Counted from the stretch's first letter, positions 7,957 to 16,728 are shown. The stretch is 46,258 nt of DNA from Amycolatopsis keratiniphila subsp. keratiniphila (GCF_001620365.2 NZ_LQMT02000030.1:1-46258), one strand, 5' to 3'. Program-made: numbers and translations. Notes: generated by a model not told the origin, from the letters alone.

Positions 7957-8322
7957 TCAGGCGCGTCCGATGGCGACGAAAGCGCACAGCGCGAGGTAAC
8001 CCAGGTCCAGCAACGCGATCAGGGGCTCGCGGCGACGCAGCCGCACGACCACCGCGCCCGCCATGACCAGCGCCAGGCCGAGGGCCGCCAGCGGCACCAG
8101 CACCGGGGCGATGTCGAGCAGCGCGGGAACGACCAGGCCGGCCGCGCCCAGGATTTCGGCCACCCCGATGAACTTCACCGTGCCGGGGCCGACATCCAGC
8201 ACCCAGCCCGCGGCCGAGCCCACCCCGGCGATCGTTTCCCTTCGCAGGAACAGTTTCCCGACGCCGGAGACGAGATACATCACGGCCAGCAGACCGGCGA
8301 CGATCCACAGCGCGGCCTCCAT
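7957..8322 (-). CDS. DoxX family membrane protein
   Basis: A 121-residue protein with four predicted membrane helices and the DoxX-type start LAVMYLVSGVGKL, ending with a short RRREP loop and a final helix. DoxX-like proteins are linked to redox and thiol stress in actinobacteria; the precise activity is unknown. Its ATG shares one base with the stop of the upstream carboxymuconolactone decarboxylase gene (TGATG), which implies translational coupling. It is the last gene of a unit led by the SigJ-like sigma factor. Confidence 0.8.
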   Translation of the reverse strand: MEAALWIVAGLLAVMYLVSGVGKLFLRRETIAGVGSAAGWVLDVGPGTVKFIGVAEILGAAGLVVPALLDIAPVLVPLAALGLALVMAGAVVVRLRRREPLIALLDLGYLALCAFVAIGRA

Positions 8323-8798
8323 CAGTGCGCCGCGAACTGGCCGGGCGTGTAGTCACCGGCGGGCTGCCGGGTGATGACGTTCAGCCGGTTGAAGGCGTTG
8401 ATGAGCGCGATCTGGGTCACCAGCGCCACGAGCTGTTCGTCGTCGTAGTGCTTGGCGGCGGCCTGCCACGCTTCGTCGGTGACACCGCTGCCGTCGGCGA
8501 GACGGCTGCCCTGCTCGGTCAGTTCCAGCGCGGCGCGTTCGGCCTCGGTGAAGAGCGTCGCCTCGCGCCAGCACGCGACCAGGTTCAGCCGGGTCGTGGT
8601 CTCCCCCGCGTGCGCCGCGTCCTTGGTGTGCATGTCGAGGCAGCCCGAGCAGCCGTTGATCTGGCTGGCCCGGATGTTCACCAGTTCCCTTGTCGCTAAA
8701 GGAAGTTCACCATCGTCGAGGACTTTCGCGGCCGAGACGAGGTGCTTCACCAGCTTCGGCGCGAGAGCGGTCTTGAGGTAATCGATCCTTGCCTGCAT
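8322..8798 (-). CDS. Carboxymuconolactone decarboxylase/AhpD-like protein
   Basis: A 158-residue protein of the AhpD fold. The redox motif is GCSGCLDMH, with Cys50, Cys53 and His57, preceded by ELVNIRASQING as in alkylhydroperoxidase members. It should reduce peroxides or act as a thiol oxidoreductase rather than as a decarboxylase. It starts 28 bases after the sigma-factor gene and overlaps DoxX by one base. A CMD protein next to an ECF41/SigJ-type sigma factor is the classical target arrangement of that group (carboxymuconolactone decarboxylase, oxidoreductase or epimerase). Confidence 0.88.
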   Translation of the reverse strand: MQARIDYLKTALAPKLVKHLVSAAKVLDDGELPLATRELVNIRASQINGCSGCLDMHTKDAAHAGETTTRLNLVACWREATLFTEAERAALELTEQGSRLADGSGVTDEAWQAAAKHYDDEQLVALVTQIALINAFNRLNVITRQPAGDYTPGQFAAH

Positions 8799-8826
8799 GG
8801 GATTTCTCCTTCTCGTCGGTCTTCAC

Positions 8827-9690
8827 TTACTTCGACGAGGAGGGCTTCCGAGAGGTAACACCCATGGAGGCGAGGCGACGTGGATCACTGACGGAGTCGA
8901 TTTCGACGATGCGGCCGTCGACGATGGTGCAAGCCATGACACCCAGCAGCTTGCCGGTCCGGCTCCACGAAACGATGCCCGGTTTGCCGTTGACCAGTGC
9001 GGGCCTGGTGGTGCCGGCGGCGCGCGCTCCGCGCTGGACCCGCGTGGCCACCTCCGCCGCACCGAGCCGCACGACCTCGCCGTGACGGCTCCGCGAGCGC
9101 CAGGTGACGTCGGGGTCGAGCATCTCCAGCAGCCCCTCGAAGTCCCCTTCGCGCGCGGCCGCGAGAAACGCTTCGACGACGGCGCGTTGCCGTGGCTCGT
9201 CGGCCGGACGCTGTCCCCGCACCTTCCGGCGGGCCCGGCTGGCGAGCATCTTGGCCGCGTCCGCCGACTTTCCGAGGATCTCGCCGATTTCGGCGAACGA
9301 GACCGCGAACAGGTCGTGCAGCACGAACGCCAGCCGCTCGGCCGGGCCGAGGGTGTCGAGCACCACGACCAGCGCCACCCCGACCGATTCGGCGAGCAGC
9401 GCGTCTTCTTCCGGTGAGTCGTCGAGCACCAGCAGCTCGGGCGGCTCGTCGTAGGAATCCTCGGGACGGGTCTTGCGGGAGCGCAGGACGTCGATGCAGA
9501 CGCGGCCGACGACGGTGGTCAGCCAGCCGGACAGGTTGTCGATCGTGTCGGCGTCCTGGCGGGCGAGCCGCAGCCAGGCCTCCTGGACCGCGTCCTCGGC
9601 GTCCGTGCGGGAGCCGAGCATCCGCTGGGCCACGGCCACCAGACGCCCGCGCTGTTCCTCGAACGCGCTGGCCAGGGCTTCGCCGGTCAT
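8827..9690 (-). CDS. sigJ: ECF41-type RNA polymerase sigma factor (SigJ-like)
   Basis: A 287-residue sigma factor. Region 2 spans about residues 8-75 (RLVAVAQRMLGSRTDAEDAVQEAWLRL) and region 4 about 105-160 (LDTLGPAERLAFVLHDLFAVSFAEIGEILGKS...AKMLASRARRKVRG). A SnoaL-like C-terminal domain of about 120 residues replaces a separate anti-sigma factor, as in the ECF41 group, where it modulates activity. The usual DGGGKV motif is degenerate here (RHGEVVRL). No anti-sigma gene is adjacent. The CMD and DoxX genes downstream are probable targets. Its leader has nested inverted repeats (9696-9751) that include the ribosome site. Confidence 0.88.
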   Translation of the reverse strand: MTGEALASAFEEQRGRLVAVAQRMLGSRTDAEDAVQEAWLRLARQDADTIDNLSGWLTTVVGRVCIDVLRSRKTRPEDSYDEPPELLVLDDSPEEDALLAESVGVALVVVLDTLGPAERLAFVLHDLFAVSFAEIGEILGKSADAAKMLASRARRKVRGQRPADEPRQRAVVEAFLAAAREGDFEGLLEMLDPDVTWRSRSRHGEVVRLGAAEVATRVQRGARAAGTTRPALVNGKPGIVSWSRTGKLLGVMACTIVDGRIVEIDSVSDPRRLASMGVTSRKPSSSK

Positions 9691-9695
9691 GTCGA

Positions 9696-9751
9696 TACCT
9701 TTCTCGCGCCGAACCCGTCATGGACATGACGAGCGCGACGCGAGAAAGGTA
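9696..9751 (-). promoter_or_regulatory. Nested inverted repeats in the sigma-factor leader
   Basis: Outer arms TACCTTTCTCGCG at 9696-9708 and its exact complement at 9739-9751 (13 bp) enclose the inner dyad CGTCATG-GA-CATGACG at 9716-9731. On the minus strand the AAAGG ribosome site of the sigma gene lies inside the outer arm, so folding would mask it. At DNA level each strand reads ACC-N16-CGTC, an ECF-like -35/-10 geometry. It could be a leader switch, an autoregulated promoter or both. Confidence 0.5.
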
Positions 9752-9762
9752 ACCGACTTCGC

Positions 9763-11655
9763 TCAGACGTCCCGGATCGGCGTCTTCACGGTCTTCTTCA
9801 TGCCGGGGTTCTTCGTCTCCGGCTTCTTCTTGCCGGGCTCCGGCTCCGGCTCGGTGGTCGTGCCGCCGATGCCGGAGTCGATCGCCGCCGTGACGATCAG
9901 GTTCCGCTCGTCGGACGAGATGATCCCGCCGTCGAGGAGTTCCTGGGTCACGGCCCGCACGTAGGTCACGAACTGCTCGTTCGACGAGTAGTCCGACTCG
10001 TCGTCGATCACGTCGTTGATCGTGCAGCCGTCACCGGTGTCGCGGTTCTCGACCTGGCTGTCCGCCGTGCCGAGGATCACGGTGTCCCGGAGGTCGGAGT
10101 CCGGGCAGGCGTCCGGGCCCGGCGGCGCGGCGACGATGGTGAACGAGCCGCCCTGTTCCGCCGACACGTTGCCGGCCTTGTCCGACGCGCGGTAGGTCAG
10201 CGTGTGCGTGCCGAGCGCGGTCACCTTCACCGGCGCGGTGTAGACCGTCCAGGCCCCACCGTCCAATTGGTACTCGATCTTGTCCACCCCGGACCCGGTG
10301 TCCGTCGCGGTCAGGTTGATGGTCGCGTCCTCGATGTACGACCAGCTTCCGTCCAGATCACCGCTCACCACCACCGAAACCACCGGTGCGGTGCTGTCGT
10401 CGCCCTCGACGATGGTGAACGTCGCCGTGCCTTCGGCCGAGACGTTGCCCGCCTTGTCGGTGGCGCGGTACTTCACCGTGTGCGCGCCGACGACGGTCAG
10501 CGCGAGCGGCGCCGAGTACGTCAGCCACGGGCCGCCGTTCAGGTTGTACTCGACCTTGCCGACACCGGAGCCGGCATCGGTGGCCGTGAGGGTCACGGTC
10601 GCCTTGCCGACGTAGTTCCCGGCGGTGTCCTTGGTCCCGGTCACCTCGGACGTCACCGTCGGCGCGGTGGTGTCACTGCTGACGATCGTGAAGTGCGCCA
10701 TGCCTTCCGGCGAGACGTTGCCCGCCTTGTCCGAAGCGCGGTAGTGGACCATGTGCATCCCGGGCGCGGTGACCGCGACAGGAGCGGTGTACGCGGTCCA
10801 CGCGCCTTCGTCCACTTTGTACTCGACCTTGTCGACACCGGAGCCGGCATCGGTGGCGGTGAGCTTCACCGTGGCGGTGTCGAGGTAGTTGCCCGCGCCG
10901 TCCTTGGTCCCCGTGACCTCGGACGTCACTGTCGGCGGTGTCGTGTCGCCGGGCTGCCCGGTGACGACGGTGAACGACGACATCCCTTCCGGCGAAACGT
11001 TGCCCGCCTTGTCGGTGGCGCGGTAGTGGACCATGTGCGCACCGGCCGCGGTGACCGCCACAGGCGCGGTGTACGCGGTCCACGCGCCGCCGTCGAGCTG
11101 GTACTCGACCTTGTCCACACCGGACTGGCTGTCCGAAGCGGACAGGTTCACCGTCGCGGAACCGACGTAGTTCCCGGCGGTGTCCTTGGTGCCGGTCACG
11201 TTCGCGGTCACGGTCGGCGGGGTGGTGTCGGCGCCGCCGCCGTCGGTGACGACGAACTCGCCCATCATCTTGGTGTGGCCCTGGATCGTGCAGTAGTACC
11301 GGTACTTGCCCGGGGTCAGCGTCACCGTGGCCTGGTGGACGCCGTTCTTGTCGTCGTAAGGATTGGCGAGGATGTTGAGGTTGACGTCGTGGTTGTAGCC
11401 CGGCGTCGAGGTGTCGAACGTCAGCGTGTGCGACATCGTCGACCCGAGCTCTTCGGTGTTCTTGAAGACGATCGTGGTCTCACCGGCCACCGCGGTCGAC
11501 GGCGCGCTGAGGTAGTGGTCGGTGCTGTCGCCCGCGGTCCATTCCAGGGTCTGGACGGGTGCGGCGGAGGCGGGAGCGGACGAGCCCGGTAACACCAGGC
11601 CCGCCAGTGCGAGTGTCGCGGCCACCAGGGCCACGACGAGGGTTCTTGGGGACAT
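9763..11655 (-). CDS. Secreted cupredoxin with four OmpL47-type repeats
   Basis: A 630-residue exported protein. A Sec signal peptide (about 1-32) precedes a plastocyanin-like domain (about 34-138) that keeps type 1 copper ligands: His76 (SHTL), Cys122, His127 and Met130/131 in YYCTIQGHTKMM. Four near-identical repeats of 85-95 residues follow (about 148-510), each with GVDKVEYQLDGG and YRATDKAGNVS segments as in OmpL47-type Ig-like repeats. A Cys-pair domain (about 517-595) shared with the preceding gene product comes next, then a Lys/Pro-rich tail. It may shuttle electrons to the multicopper oxidase while bound to a surface or polymer; this is inference. It is the last gene of the secreted-enzyme operon, after a 71-base gap containing a hairpin. 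Confidence 0.85.
   Translation of the reverse strand: MSPRTLVVALVAATLALAGLVLPGSSAPASAAPVQTLEWTAGDSTDHYLSAPSTAVAGETTIVFKNTEELGSTMSHTLTFDTSTPGYNHDVNLNILANPYDDKNGVHQATVTLTPGKYRYYCTIQGHTKMMGEFVVTDGGGADTTPPTVTANVTGTKDTAGNYVGSATVNLSASDSQSGVDKVEYQLDGGAWTAYTAPVAVTAAGAHMVHYRATDKAGNVSPEGMSSFTVVTGQPGDTTPPTVTSEVTGTKDGAGNYLDTATVKLTATDAGSGVDKVEYKVDEGAWTAYTAPVAVTAPGMHMVHYRASDKAGNVSPEGMAHFTIVSSDTTAPTVTSEVTGTKDTAGNYVGKATVTLTATDAGSGVGKVEYNLNGGPWLTYSAPLALTVVGAHTVKYRATDKAGNVSAEGTATFTIVEGDDSTAPVVSVVVSGDLDGSWSYIEDATINLTATDTGSGVDKIEYQLDGGAWTVYTAPVKVTALGTHTLTYRASDKAGNVSAEQGGSFTIVAAPPGPDACPDSDLRDTVILGTADSQVENRDTGDGCTINDVIDDESDYSSNEQFVTYVRAVTQELLDGGIISSDERNLIVTAAIDSGIGGTTTEPEPEPGKKKPETKNPGMKKTVKTPIRDV
10141..11220 (-). 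repeat. Four in-frame tandem repeats of about 276-291 bp
   Basis: These encode the OmpL47-type repeats. A segment beginning GCGCGGTAGTGGACCATGTG recurs almost unchanged near 10738 and 11027, with more diverged copies near 10462 and 10187. DNA identity between the second and first protein repeats is visibly higher than between the others, suggesting recent duplication or conversion and possible copy-number variation between strains. Confidence 0.8.
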
Positions 11656-11682
11656 CGCAGGGAAACCTTCCGTACAAGGGAC

Positions 11683-11719
11683 ACCGGCCGGGCACGCGGA
11701 ACCCGCGCGCCCGGCCGGT
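11683..11719 (-). terminator. Intra-operon GC hairpin before the cupredoxin gene
   Basis: ACCGGCCGGGC at 11683-11693 and its exact complement at 11709-11719 give an 11-bp GC stem with a 15-nt loop. It lies between the DUF1080 fusion gene and the cupredoxin gene. The T-run (TTTT) follows on the plus-strand side, so on the operon strand it may attenuate or protect RNA ends rather than terminate fully. Confidence 0.5.
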
Positions 11720-11726
11720 TTTCGCG

Positions 11727-14700
11727 CTACAGCTGCCGCACCCGGATGTTGCGGAACTCCATCAGGTCGTTGTCACCGTGGTTCTGCAGACCGATGAACC
11801 CGCTGACGAACTGCCGGAAGTCGGTGGACGGATCGCCCGCCCGCGACGACTGGATCCCCGGCGCGTTCTCGAACTCGTTGATCACCACGCCGTTGCGGAT
11901 GATCGTGTACTTCTGCCCGACGACCTTGACCTCGTACTCGTTCCAGGTCCCCTTCGGCTTCACGCCCGCCTGGTCCAGCGGCCGCGGGTCGAAGTTGTAG
12001 ATCGACCCGGTCTTCTGCGGCTCACCGGTGGCCCCGTCGTACAGCTGCACCTCGTGACCGCAGTAGATCGCGACCCAGGCCTGCGACGTCCTCGCCGAGC
12101 CGACCGTGCCGCAGCTGCCCGGCGGACGCTGCTCCAGCGGGGTGCGCGGATCCGGGAACCGGACGAACACACCGCTGTTGGCGCTGCCGTTCGGCGCGAT
12201 GTCCTTGAACTGCAGCTTCACCGAGAAGTTGCCGAACTGCCGTGCCGAGTACCACAGCATGCCCAGCCCGCCCGACGGACGCAGCGATCCGTCCGGCTGG
12301 ATGGCGAACTGCCCGGACGGGGCTTGCGACCAGTTGCGGAACGAGTCGGCCGTGCCGTCGTAGATCGCGTCGTAGCCGGTGACGCCCTTGTTGCCGATGG
12401 GCGACGCGGCGGCCGCGGCGTTGATCTTGTCCGACTCGGCCGCGTTCAGCACCCCGAGGTCACCGAGCCGGTCCACGGCCTGCGTGACGTGGTTGACGAA
12501 ACCGGCGTGGGAGGTCCACGTGCTCTCGTCGTCGATCATGTCGTCGACCGTGCAGCCGCCTCCGGCGTTGCGGTTGGTCACCCCGGTGTCGGTGTCTCCG
12601 ATGGTCACCGTGGCGGACGGATCCGCCACGAGACAACCGACGTTCACCGAGTTCCGCGTGGTCACCGTCTCGCCGTTCGCGTAGGTCACGGTCAGCTTGG
12701 CGGTGTACAGCCCGGTGCGGGGGTAGGTGTGCCGCGGGTCGGGCTGGGTCGAGATCGTGCCGTCGCCGAACTCCCACTTGTAGGAGACGCCGCCGGACTT
12801 CGATCCGGTGAAGGCCGCGGTGAGCGGCTTGTTCTGCACCATCGTCGAGGACGCCGCCGCGGCCGGGGTGGCCTCGCCGCCGATGTAGCTGATCTTCAGC
12901 AGCTTCTGGTTGTTGGTCAGGGTGAAGAAGCCGCCGCCGTAGTCGAGCGCGTACAGCGCGCCGTCCGGCCCGAACTTGGCGTCCATCCACTGGTTCAGCT
13001 TGGTGTCGCCACCACCGGTCGGGATGATCTGCCGCACGGTCTCGGCGAACACCGGCGGATCCTGCTTCGCGACACCGTTCGGGTCGAGGGTGACCGCGAT
13101 CCGGTTCTGCCCGTTGCTCTGGTCACCGATGAACCACTTGTCGTTCCAGTAGGCCGGCCACGCGACGCCGCTGTTGGTGTTGACGAGGTCGCGGTGGTAC
13201 GTCGGCCCGGTCATGACCGCCTGGCCGCCGCCCTTGAGGTAGGGCTGCGTGTAGGTGGCCTCGGCCGCGTTGTACGTCGGCACGGAGCTGTTAGGACGGT
13301 TGGGGAACACCGGCCCGCCGCCGTCCGGCGCGTACCAGATCATGTTCTTCTTGATCGGCGGCAGGTTCACCAGGCCGGTGTTACGCGGCGAGGTGTTGAC
13401 CGGGTTGTCGCAGTCGTACCAGCCGGTGAGCACCGCGGCGTCGGTGCTGCTGCGGTCGCGGTACGGCTGCTTGTTGCCCATGCAGTACGGCCAGCCGTGG
13501 TTGCCCGCCTCGGTGATCACCGTGGCGGTCTCGTACTTGGCCGGGCCGAGTTCCGGGCTGGGCGAGGACGCGTCCGGCCCGACCCAAGCGGCGGTCAGCC
13601 AGTTGGTCTTCTTGTCGACTTGCAGACGCGAGATGTTCCGCACGCCCATCACGTAGATCTCGGGCCTGGTCTTGTTCCCGGGGTCGTTGGCCTCGGGGAA
13701 CAGGTTGCCCGCCGGGTTGGTGTAGGTACCGTCGGCCTCGGGGTGGATCCGCAGGATCTTGCCGTTGAGGTCGTTGGTGTTACCGGCGGTGCGGCGCGCG
13801 TCCTGGAACGAGACGCCCTTGTAGTCCTGGGTCCAGTTGTTGCCGGAGTACCCGTTGGAACCCTGCGACGAGTTGCTGTCACCGGAACCGATGTAGAGGT
13901 TCCCGTCCTTGTCGAAGTCCATGCCGCCGCCGGCGTGGCAGCAGCTGTGGACCTGGACGTCCCACGACAGCAGGTCCTTGCGGGTCGCCTGGTCCAGCGT
14001 CTGGTTCTTCAGGTCGTAGGTGAACCGAGAGACCGTGCGCTTGCCGATCCGCTTGTCGATGTCGACCGACTCGTGCGGCATCCAGTAGGCGTACATCCAG
14101 CCGTTCTCGCTGAACTTCGGGTCCAGCACGAGACCGAGGAGGCCTTCCTCGTTCTTGACCAGTTCGTCGCCGCTACCGCGGTTGCCCATCACCTTCAGCG
14201 TGGTGAGCAGCTTCGGCTTCTTGGTGACCGGGTCCCACTGGTGGATCGTGCCGCAGCCGGCGCCGATCTGGGGGTTGGTCCAGTCGTTCGGCGCGGGCAC
14301 CGTGTTGCCGGCGCAGGCGGCGCGGCCGATGTAGAAGACCCGGCCGTTCGGCGCGATGGTGAGCCCGTGCGGCTCGCCCATCTGGTCCAGCTGGCCGGGC
14401 TGGTTGATCCCGGTCAGGCGTTCGACCTTGTAGTTGGCCGCGATACCCGCCTTGCAGTCACCGCGCACCATGCCGGTGGTCCACTTGAGCGCACCGAGGA
14501 TGTGGCTGCGGAACTGGGCTTCGCCGTAGCTGGCCTCGGTCCGGCCCATGCCGCTGTAGAAGGAGCGGCCGCCGTCGTAGTCGCGGCACCACGAGATCGG
14601 GTGGAAGGCGCCGTTCGCGCCGACACCCGGCTTGTAGGTCGACTCCTCGACCTGCGCGACCGTGTGCACGGTGCCGACCGGGTTGACCTCCCAGTTGAGC

Positions 14701-15692
14701 CACCGGTCGGTGCGCACCCACTTCTGCGGCAGGCCCGCGGTAGCCGGGTTCGCCTTGTCGAGGACGTCGACCGTGGCCTGCGCCGGGTCGGGCTCCGGCG
14801 GCGGCGGAGTGGTCGAGTTGTCCTTGTACAGCTTCCAATCCGCCAGCTGGATGAGCGGGTCACCGGCGTTGGCGGTGATGTTCAGCCGGTAGTTCGCGTA
14901 CGCCGTGGTGTTGGCGAAGGTGAACTTGCGGCTCACGAAGCGGTCGGCGAACGTCTCGTTGGTGCGAGTGTCCAGATCGGTCCACGTGGTCCCGTCGTTG
15001 GAGCCCTGCAGGGTCCAGCTCTTGGGGTCACGGCCGGGGAAGTCGTTCGCCGAAACGAGGTCGTAGCTGCTGACGGCGACCGGGGCGGCCATCTTGTAGG
15101 CGACCCAGCCGGTCGGCTGGAAGGCCAGCCATTTGGTGTTCTCGTTGTTGTCGGCGAGCTTTTCCTTGCTCTCGTTGGGCGCGTTCTCCGCGCTCGCGGT
15201 GACCGAGGCGACCGCCTCCGGCGTGGGACGCGCCCCCACCGGACGGGCGCCGATCAGCCCGGAGAACCACTGCGAGCCGTCCTGCGCCCGCGCGGCGTCG
15301 GACAGGCCGAGGAAGCCGCCGCCCGCCTTCATGTAGTTCTGCAGCGAGGTTTCCTGGTCGCGGTTCAGCGTGATGCCTTGCGCGGACAGGAAGACGACGC
15401 CGCGGTATTTTGCGAGGTTCGCCTGCGTGAACACCGCGGGGTCCGAAGAGGACGAAACGGAGATGCCGTTCGCCTGCCCCAGGCTCGCGATCGCGTCCGT
15501 GGCACGCAGGACGGGGTCCTTCTGGTCCGCGGCGGCACCGTGGAAGACCAGGACGTTCACCGGGACGTTCGTCGCGGCTTCGGCCGTCACCGGTGCGATG
15601 GCCAGCGGCAGCCCGGAGGTGACGACGGCGCCGACCGCGAGCGCGGCCAGTGACCGTCTGCGGAGCCGACGTTGCGAAAATACTCGTCTCAA
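11727..15692 (-). CDS. Secreted ThuA(discoidin insert)-GSDH-PKD-DUF1080 multidomain protein
   Basis: A 1321-residue exported protein. I chose the TTG at 15692 because AAAGGAG precedes it by seven bases and the frame upstream lies inside the oxidase gene. Order: Tat-like signal (RRRSLAAL); first half of ThuA (about 42-150); discoidin/F5-8C-like domain (about 155-290); second half of ThuA (about 300-412, KWVRTDRWLNW and WCRDYDGGRSFY); glucose/sorbosone dehydrogenase-like propeller (about 415-935) with a vicinal CCHAGG near 584; PKD domain (about 940-1015); Cys-pair domain (about 1020-1100); C-terminal 3-keto-disaccharide hydrolase/DUF1080 domain (about 1105-1321). It sits 19 bases after the multicopper oxidase gene. 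The combination suggests oxidation of a saccharide followed by cleavage of the keto-sugar; the substrate is unknown and the reaction is inferred. Confidence 0.88.
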   Translation of the reverse strand: MRRVFSQRRLRRRSLAALAVGAVVTSGLPLAIAPVTAEAATNVPVNVLVFHGAAADQKDPVLRATDAIASLGQANGISVSSSSDPAVFTQANLAKYRGVVFLSAQGITLNRDQETSLQNYMKAGGGFLGLSDAARAQDGSQWFSGLIGARPVGARPTPEAVASVTASAENAPNESKEKLADNNENTKWLAFQPTGWVAYKMAAPVAVSSYDLVSANDFPGRDPKSWTLQGSNDGTTWTDLDTRTNETFADRFVSRKFTFANTTAYANYRLNITANAGDPLIQLADWKLYKDNSTTPPPPEPDPAQATVDVLDKANPATAGLPQKWVRTDRWLNWEVNPVGTVHTVAQVEESTYKPGVGANGAFHPISWCRDYDGGRSFYSGMGRTEASYGEAQFRSHILGALKWTTGMVRGDCKAGIAANYKVERLTGINQPGQLDQMGEPHGLTIAPNGRVFYIGRAACAGNTVPAPNDWTNPQIGAGCGTIHQWDPVTKKPKLLTTLKVMGNRGSGDELVKNEEGLLGLVLDPKFSENGWMYAYWMPHESVDIDKRIGKRTVSRFTYDLKNQTLDQATRKDLLSWDVQVHSCCHAGGGMDFDKDGNLYIGSGDSNSSQGSNGYSGNNWTQDYKGVSFQDARRTAGNTNDLNGKILRIHPEADGTYTNPAGNLFPEANDPGNKTRPEIYVMGVRNISRLQVDKKTNWLTAAWVGPDASSPSPELGPAKYETATVITEAGNHGWPYCMGNKQPYRDRSSTDAAVLTGWYDCDNPVNTSPRNTGLVNLPPIKKNMIWYAPDGGGPVFPNRPNSSVPTYNAAEATYTQPYLKGGGQAVMTGPTYHRDLVNTNSGVAWPAYWNDKWFIGDQSNGQNRIAVTLDPNGVAKQDPPVFAETVRQIIPTGGGDTKLNQWMDAKFGPDGALYALDYGGGFFTLTNNQKLLKISYIGGEATPAAAASSTMVQNKPLTAAFTGSKSGGVSYKWEFGDGTISTQPDPRHTYPRTGLYTAKLTVTYANGETVTTRNSVNVGCLVADPSATVTIGDTDTGVTNRNAGGGCTVDDMIDDESTWTSHAGFVNHVTQAVDRLGDLGVLNAAESDKINAAAAASPIGNKGVTGYDAIYDGTADSFRNWSQAPSGQFAIQPDGSLRPSGGLGMLWYSARQFGNFSVKLQFKDIAPNGSANSGVFVRFPDPRTPLEQRPPGSCGTVGSARTSQAWVAIYCGHEVQLYDGATGEPQKTGSIYNFDPRPLDQAGVKPKGTWNEYEVKVVGQKYTIIRNGVVINEFENAPGIQSSRAGDPSTDFRQFVSGFIGLQNHGDNDLMEFRNIRVRQL

Positions 15693-15711
15693 GTTCTCGC
15701 TCCTTTCAAGA

Positions 15712-16728
15712 CTAGTGGTGGTGGGCCGAGGCGCCGGTGGCGTTCGGCGTGGACGTGGTGGTGTGCTGGTGCCCCTTGAAGCGGTCGATCGCCTCTTGGG
15801 CGCCCGCGGGCATCCCGCCGTCGGCGTTGCGGACCAGGAACACCCCGGACATGCCGTCGTCCGAGTGCTGCTGGACGTGGCAGTGGTACATCCACGCGCC
15901 CGGCCCGACGCCGTCACCGGCGATCACCTGGAATCCGAAGGAGTTGCCGGGGTCCAGGGTCTTGTTGTCGAGGATCGGGGCGTTGTCGGTCGCGCTGGTG
16001 AGCATGCCGGTGCGGGTGTCCGCCCAGCGGTGCGCGTGCAGGTGGAAGGTGTGCATCAGGTTGCCGTGCCCGATGCAGATGAACTCGACGCGTTCACCGA
16101 GGTTCGCCTCGAAGATCGGCGTGTTCGGGGCGACCTGGTGGTTGATCCACATCTCGGTGAACACCACGGTGAACTGCTTGCTGGGCAACAGATCCCCACG
16201 TTTGCGCACGATCAGGCCGCCGTAGAGACCCTTCATCAGGCCCGCCGTGCCGTGGTCGCCGCCGAACGCGTGGTCGTGGTAGTGCCAGTAACCCGCGCTG
16301 CCGGGCATCCAGAAACCGTTGGCCGCCTGATACGCCGTCCGGGTCTTCCAGGTGTAGGTCTTGGTCTCGTACGGCTTGTTGAAGGAATCGTTGAACGGCG
16401 AACCGTCGGATTTGGTGTCGTAGTTGACGCCGTGCGGATGGATCGAGAGCCGCTGGTCGGTGTTGTTGACCAGCTCGATCACCAGCGTGTCACCCTCGTA
16501 GCACTCCAGGAGCGGCCCGGGGATCGTCGGCTTGCCGGGCTCGAGCCCGTAACCGACCCGGGTCGAGCCGGGAACGTAGTCGGCGTAGACGGTGATGTTG
16601 CGGGTCATCCCGGCCGCGGCGGCCGGTGCCGAACCGGCGCTGGCCGACACCACGACCGGGGCGATCACCCCGGCCGCGGTGCCCGCGAGCATCGATCTGC
16701 GGGACAGCCCGCGTTTCTTGTTGTCCAT
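15712..16728 (-). CDS. Two-domain multicopper oxidase, Tat-exported
   Basis: A 338-residue small laccase-like enzyme with a Tat signal (LSRRSMLAG, about residues 8-16). All copper motifs are present: HPHG (His97, His99), WHYHDH (His149/151/153), HTFHLHAH (His226-233) and YHCHVQQHSDDGM (His282, Cys283, His284, His288, Met293). This gives one type 1 site and a trinuclear cluster, probably formed at a trimer interface as in two-domain laccases. The C-terminus ends in a His-rich tail (HQH ... AHHH). It would oxidise phenolics, metals or a protein electron donor with O2. Its neighbours, GSDH-type fusions and a cupredoxin, suggest it may be the terminal oxidase for sugar-derived electrons; this is inferred. 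Confidence 0.92.
   Translation of the reverse strand: MDNKKRGLSRRSMLAGTAAGVIAPVVVSASAGSAPAAAAGMTRNITVYADYVPGSTRVGYGLEPGKPTIPGPLLECYEGDTLVIELVNNTDQRLSIHPHGVNYDTKSDGSPFNDSFNKPYETKTYTWKTRTAYQAANGFWMPGSAGYWHYHDHAFGGDHGTAGLMKGLYGGLIVRKRGDLLPSKQFTVVFTEMWINHQVAPNTPIFEANLGERVEFICIGHGNLMHTFHLHAHRWADTRTGMLTSATDNAPILDNKTLDPGNSFGFQVIAGDGVGPGAWMYHCHVQQHSDDGMSGVFLVRNADGGMPAGAQEAIDRFKGHQHTTTSTPNATGASAHHH

Noticed and set aside
11559..15653. Very long plus-strand open frame of 1364 codons
   Set aside because: It is antisense to the ThuA-GSDH-DUF1080 gene, composed of Arg/Val/Gly/His-rich sequence without any recognisable domain. The minus strand has signal peptide, domains and a good ribosome site.
11727..15917. 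DUF1080 fusion starting at 15917
   Set aside because: The extra 75 residues lie in the oxidase gene, in another frame; the TTG at 15692 has an SD and begins a signal peptide.
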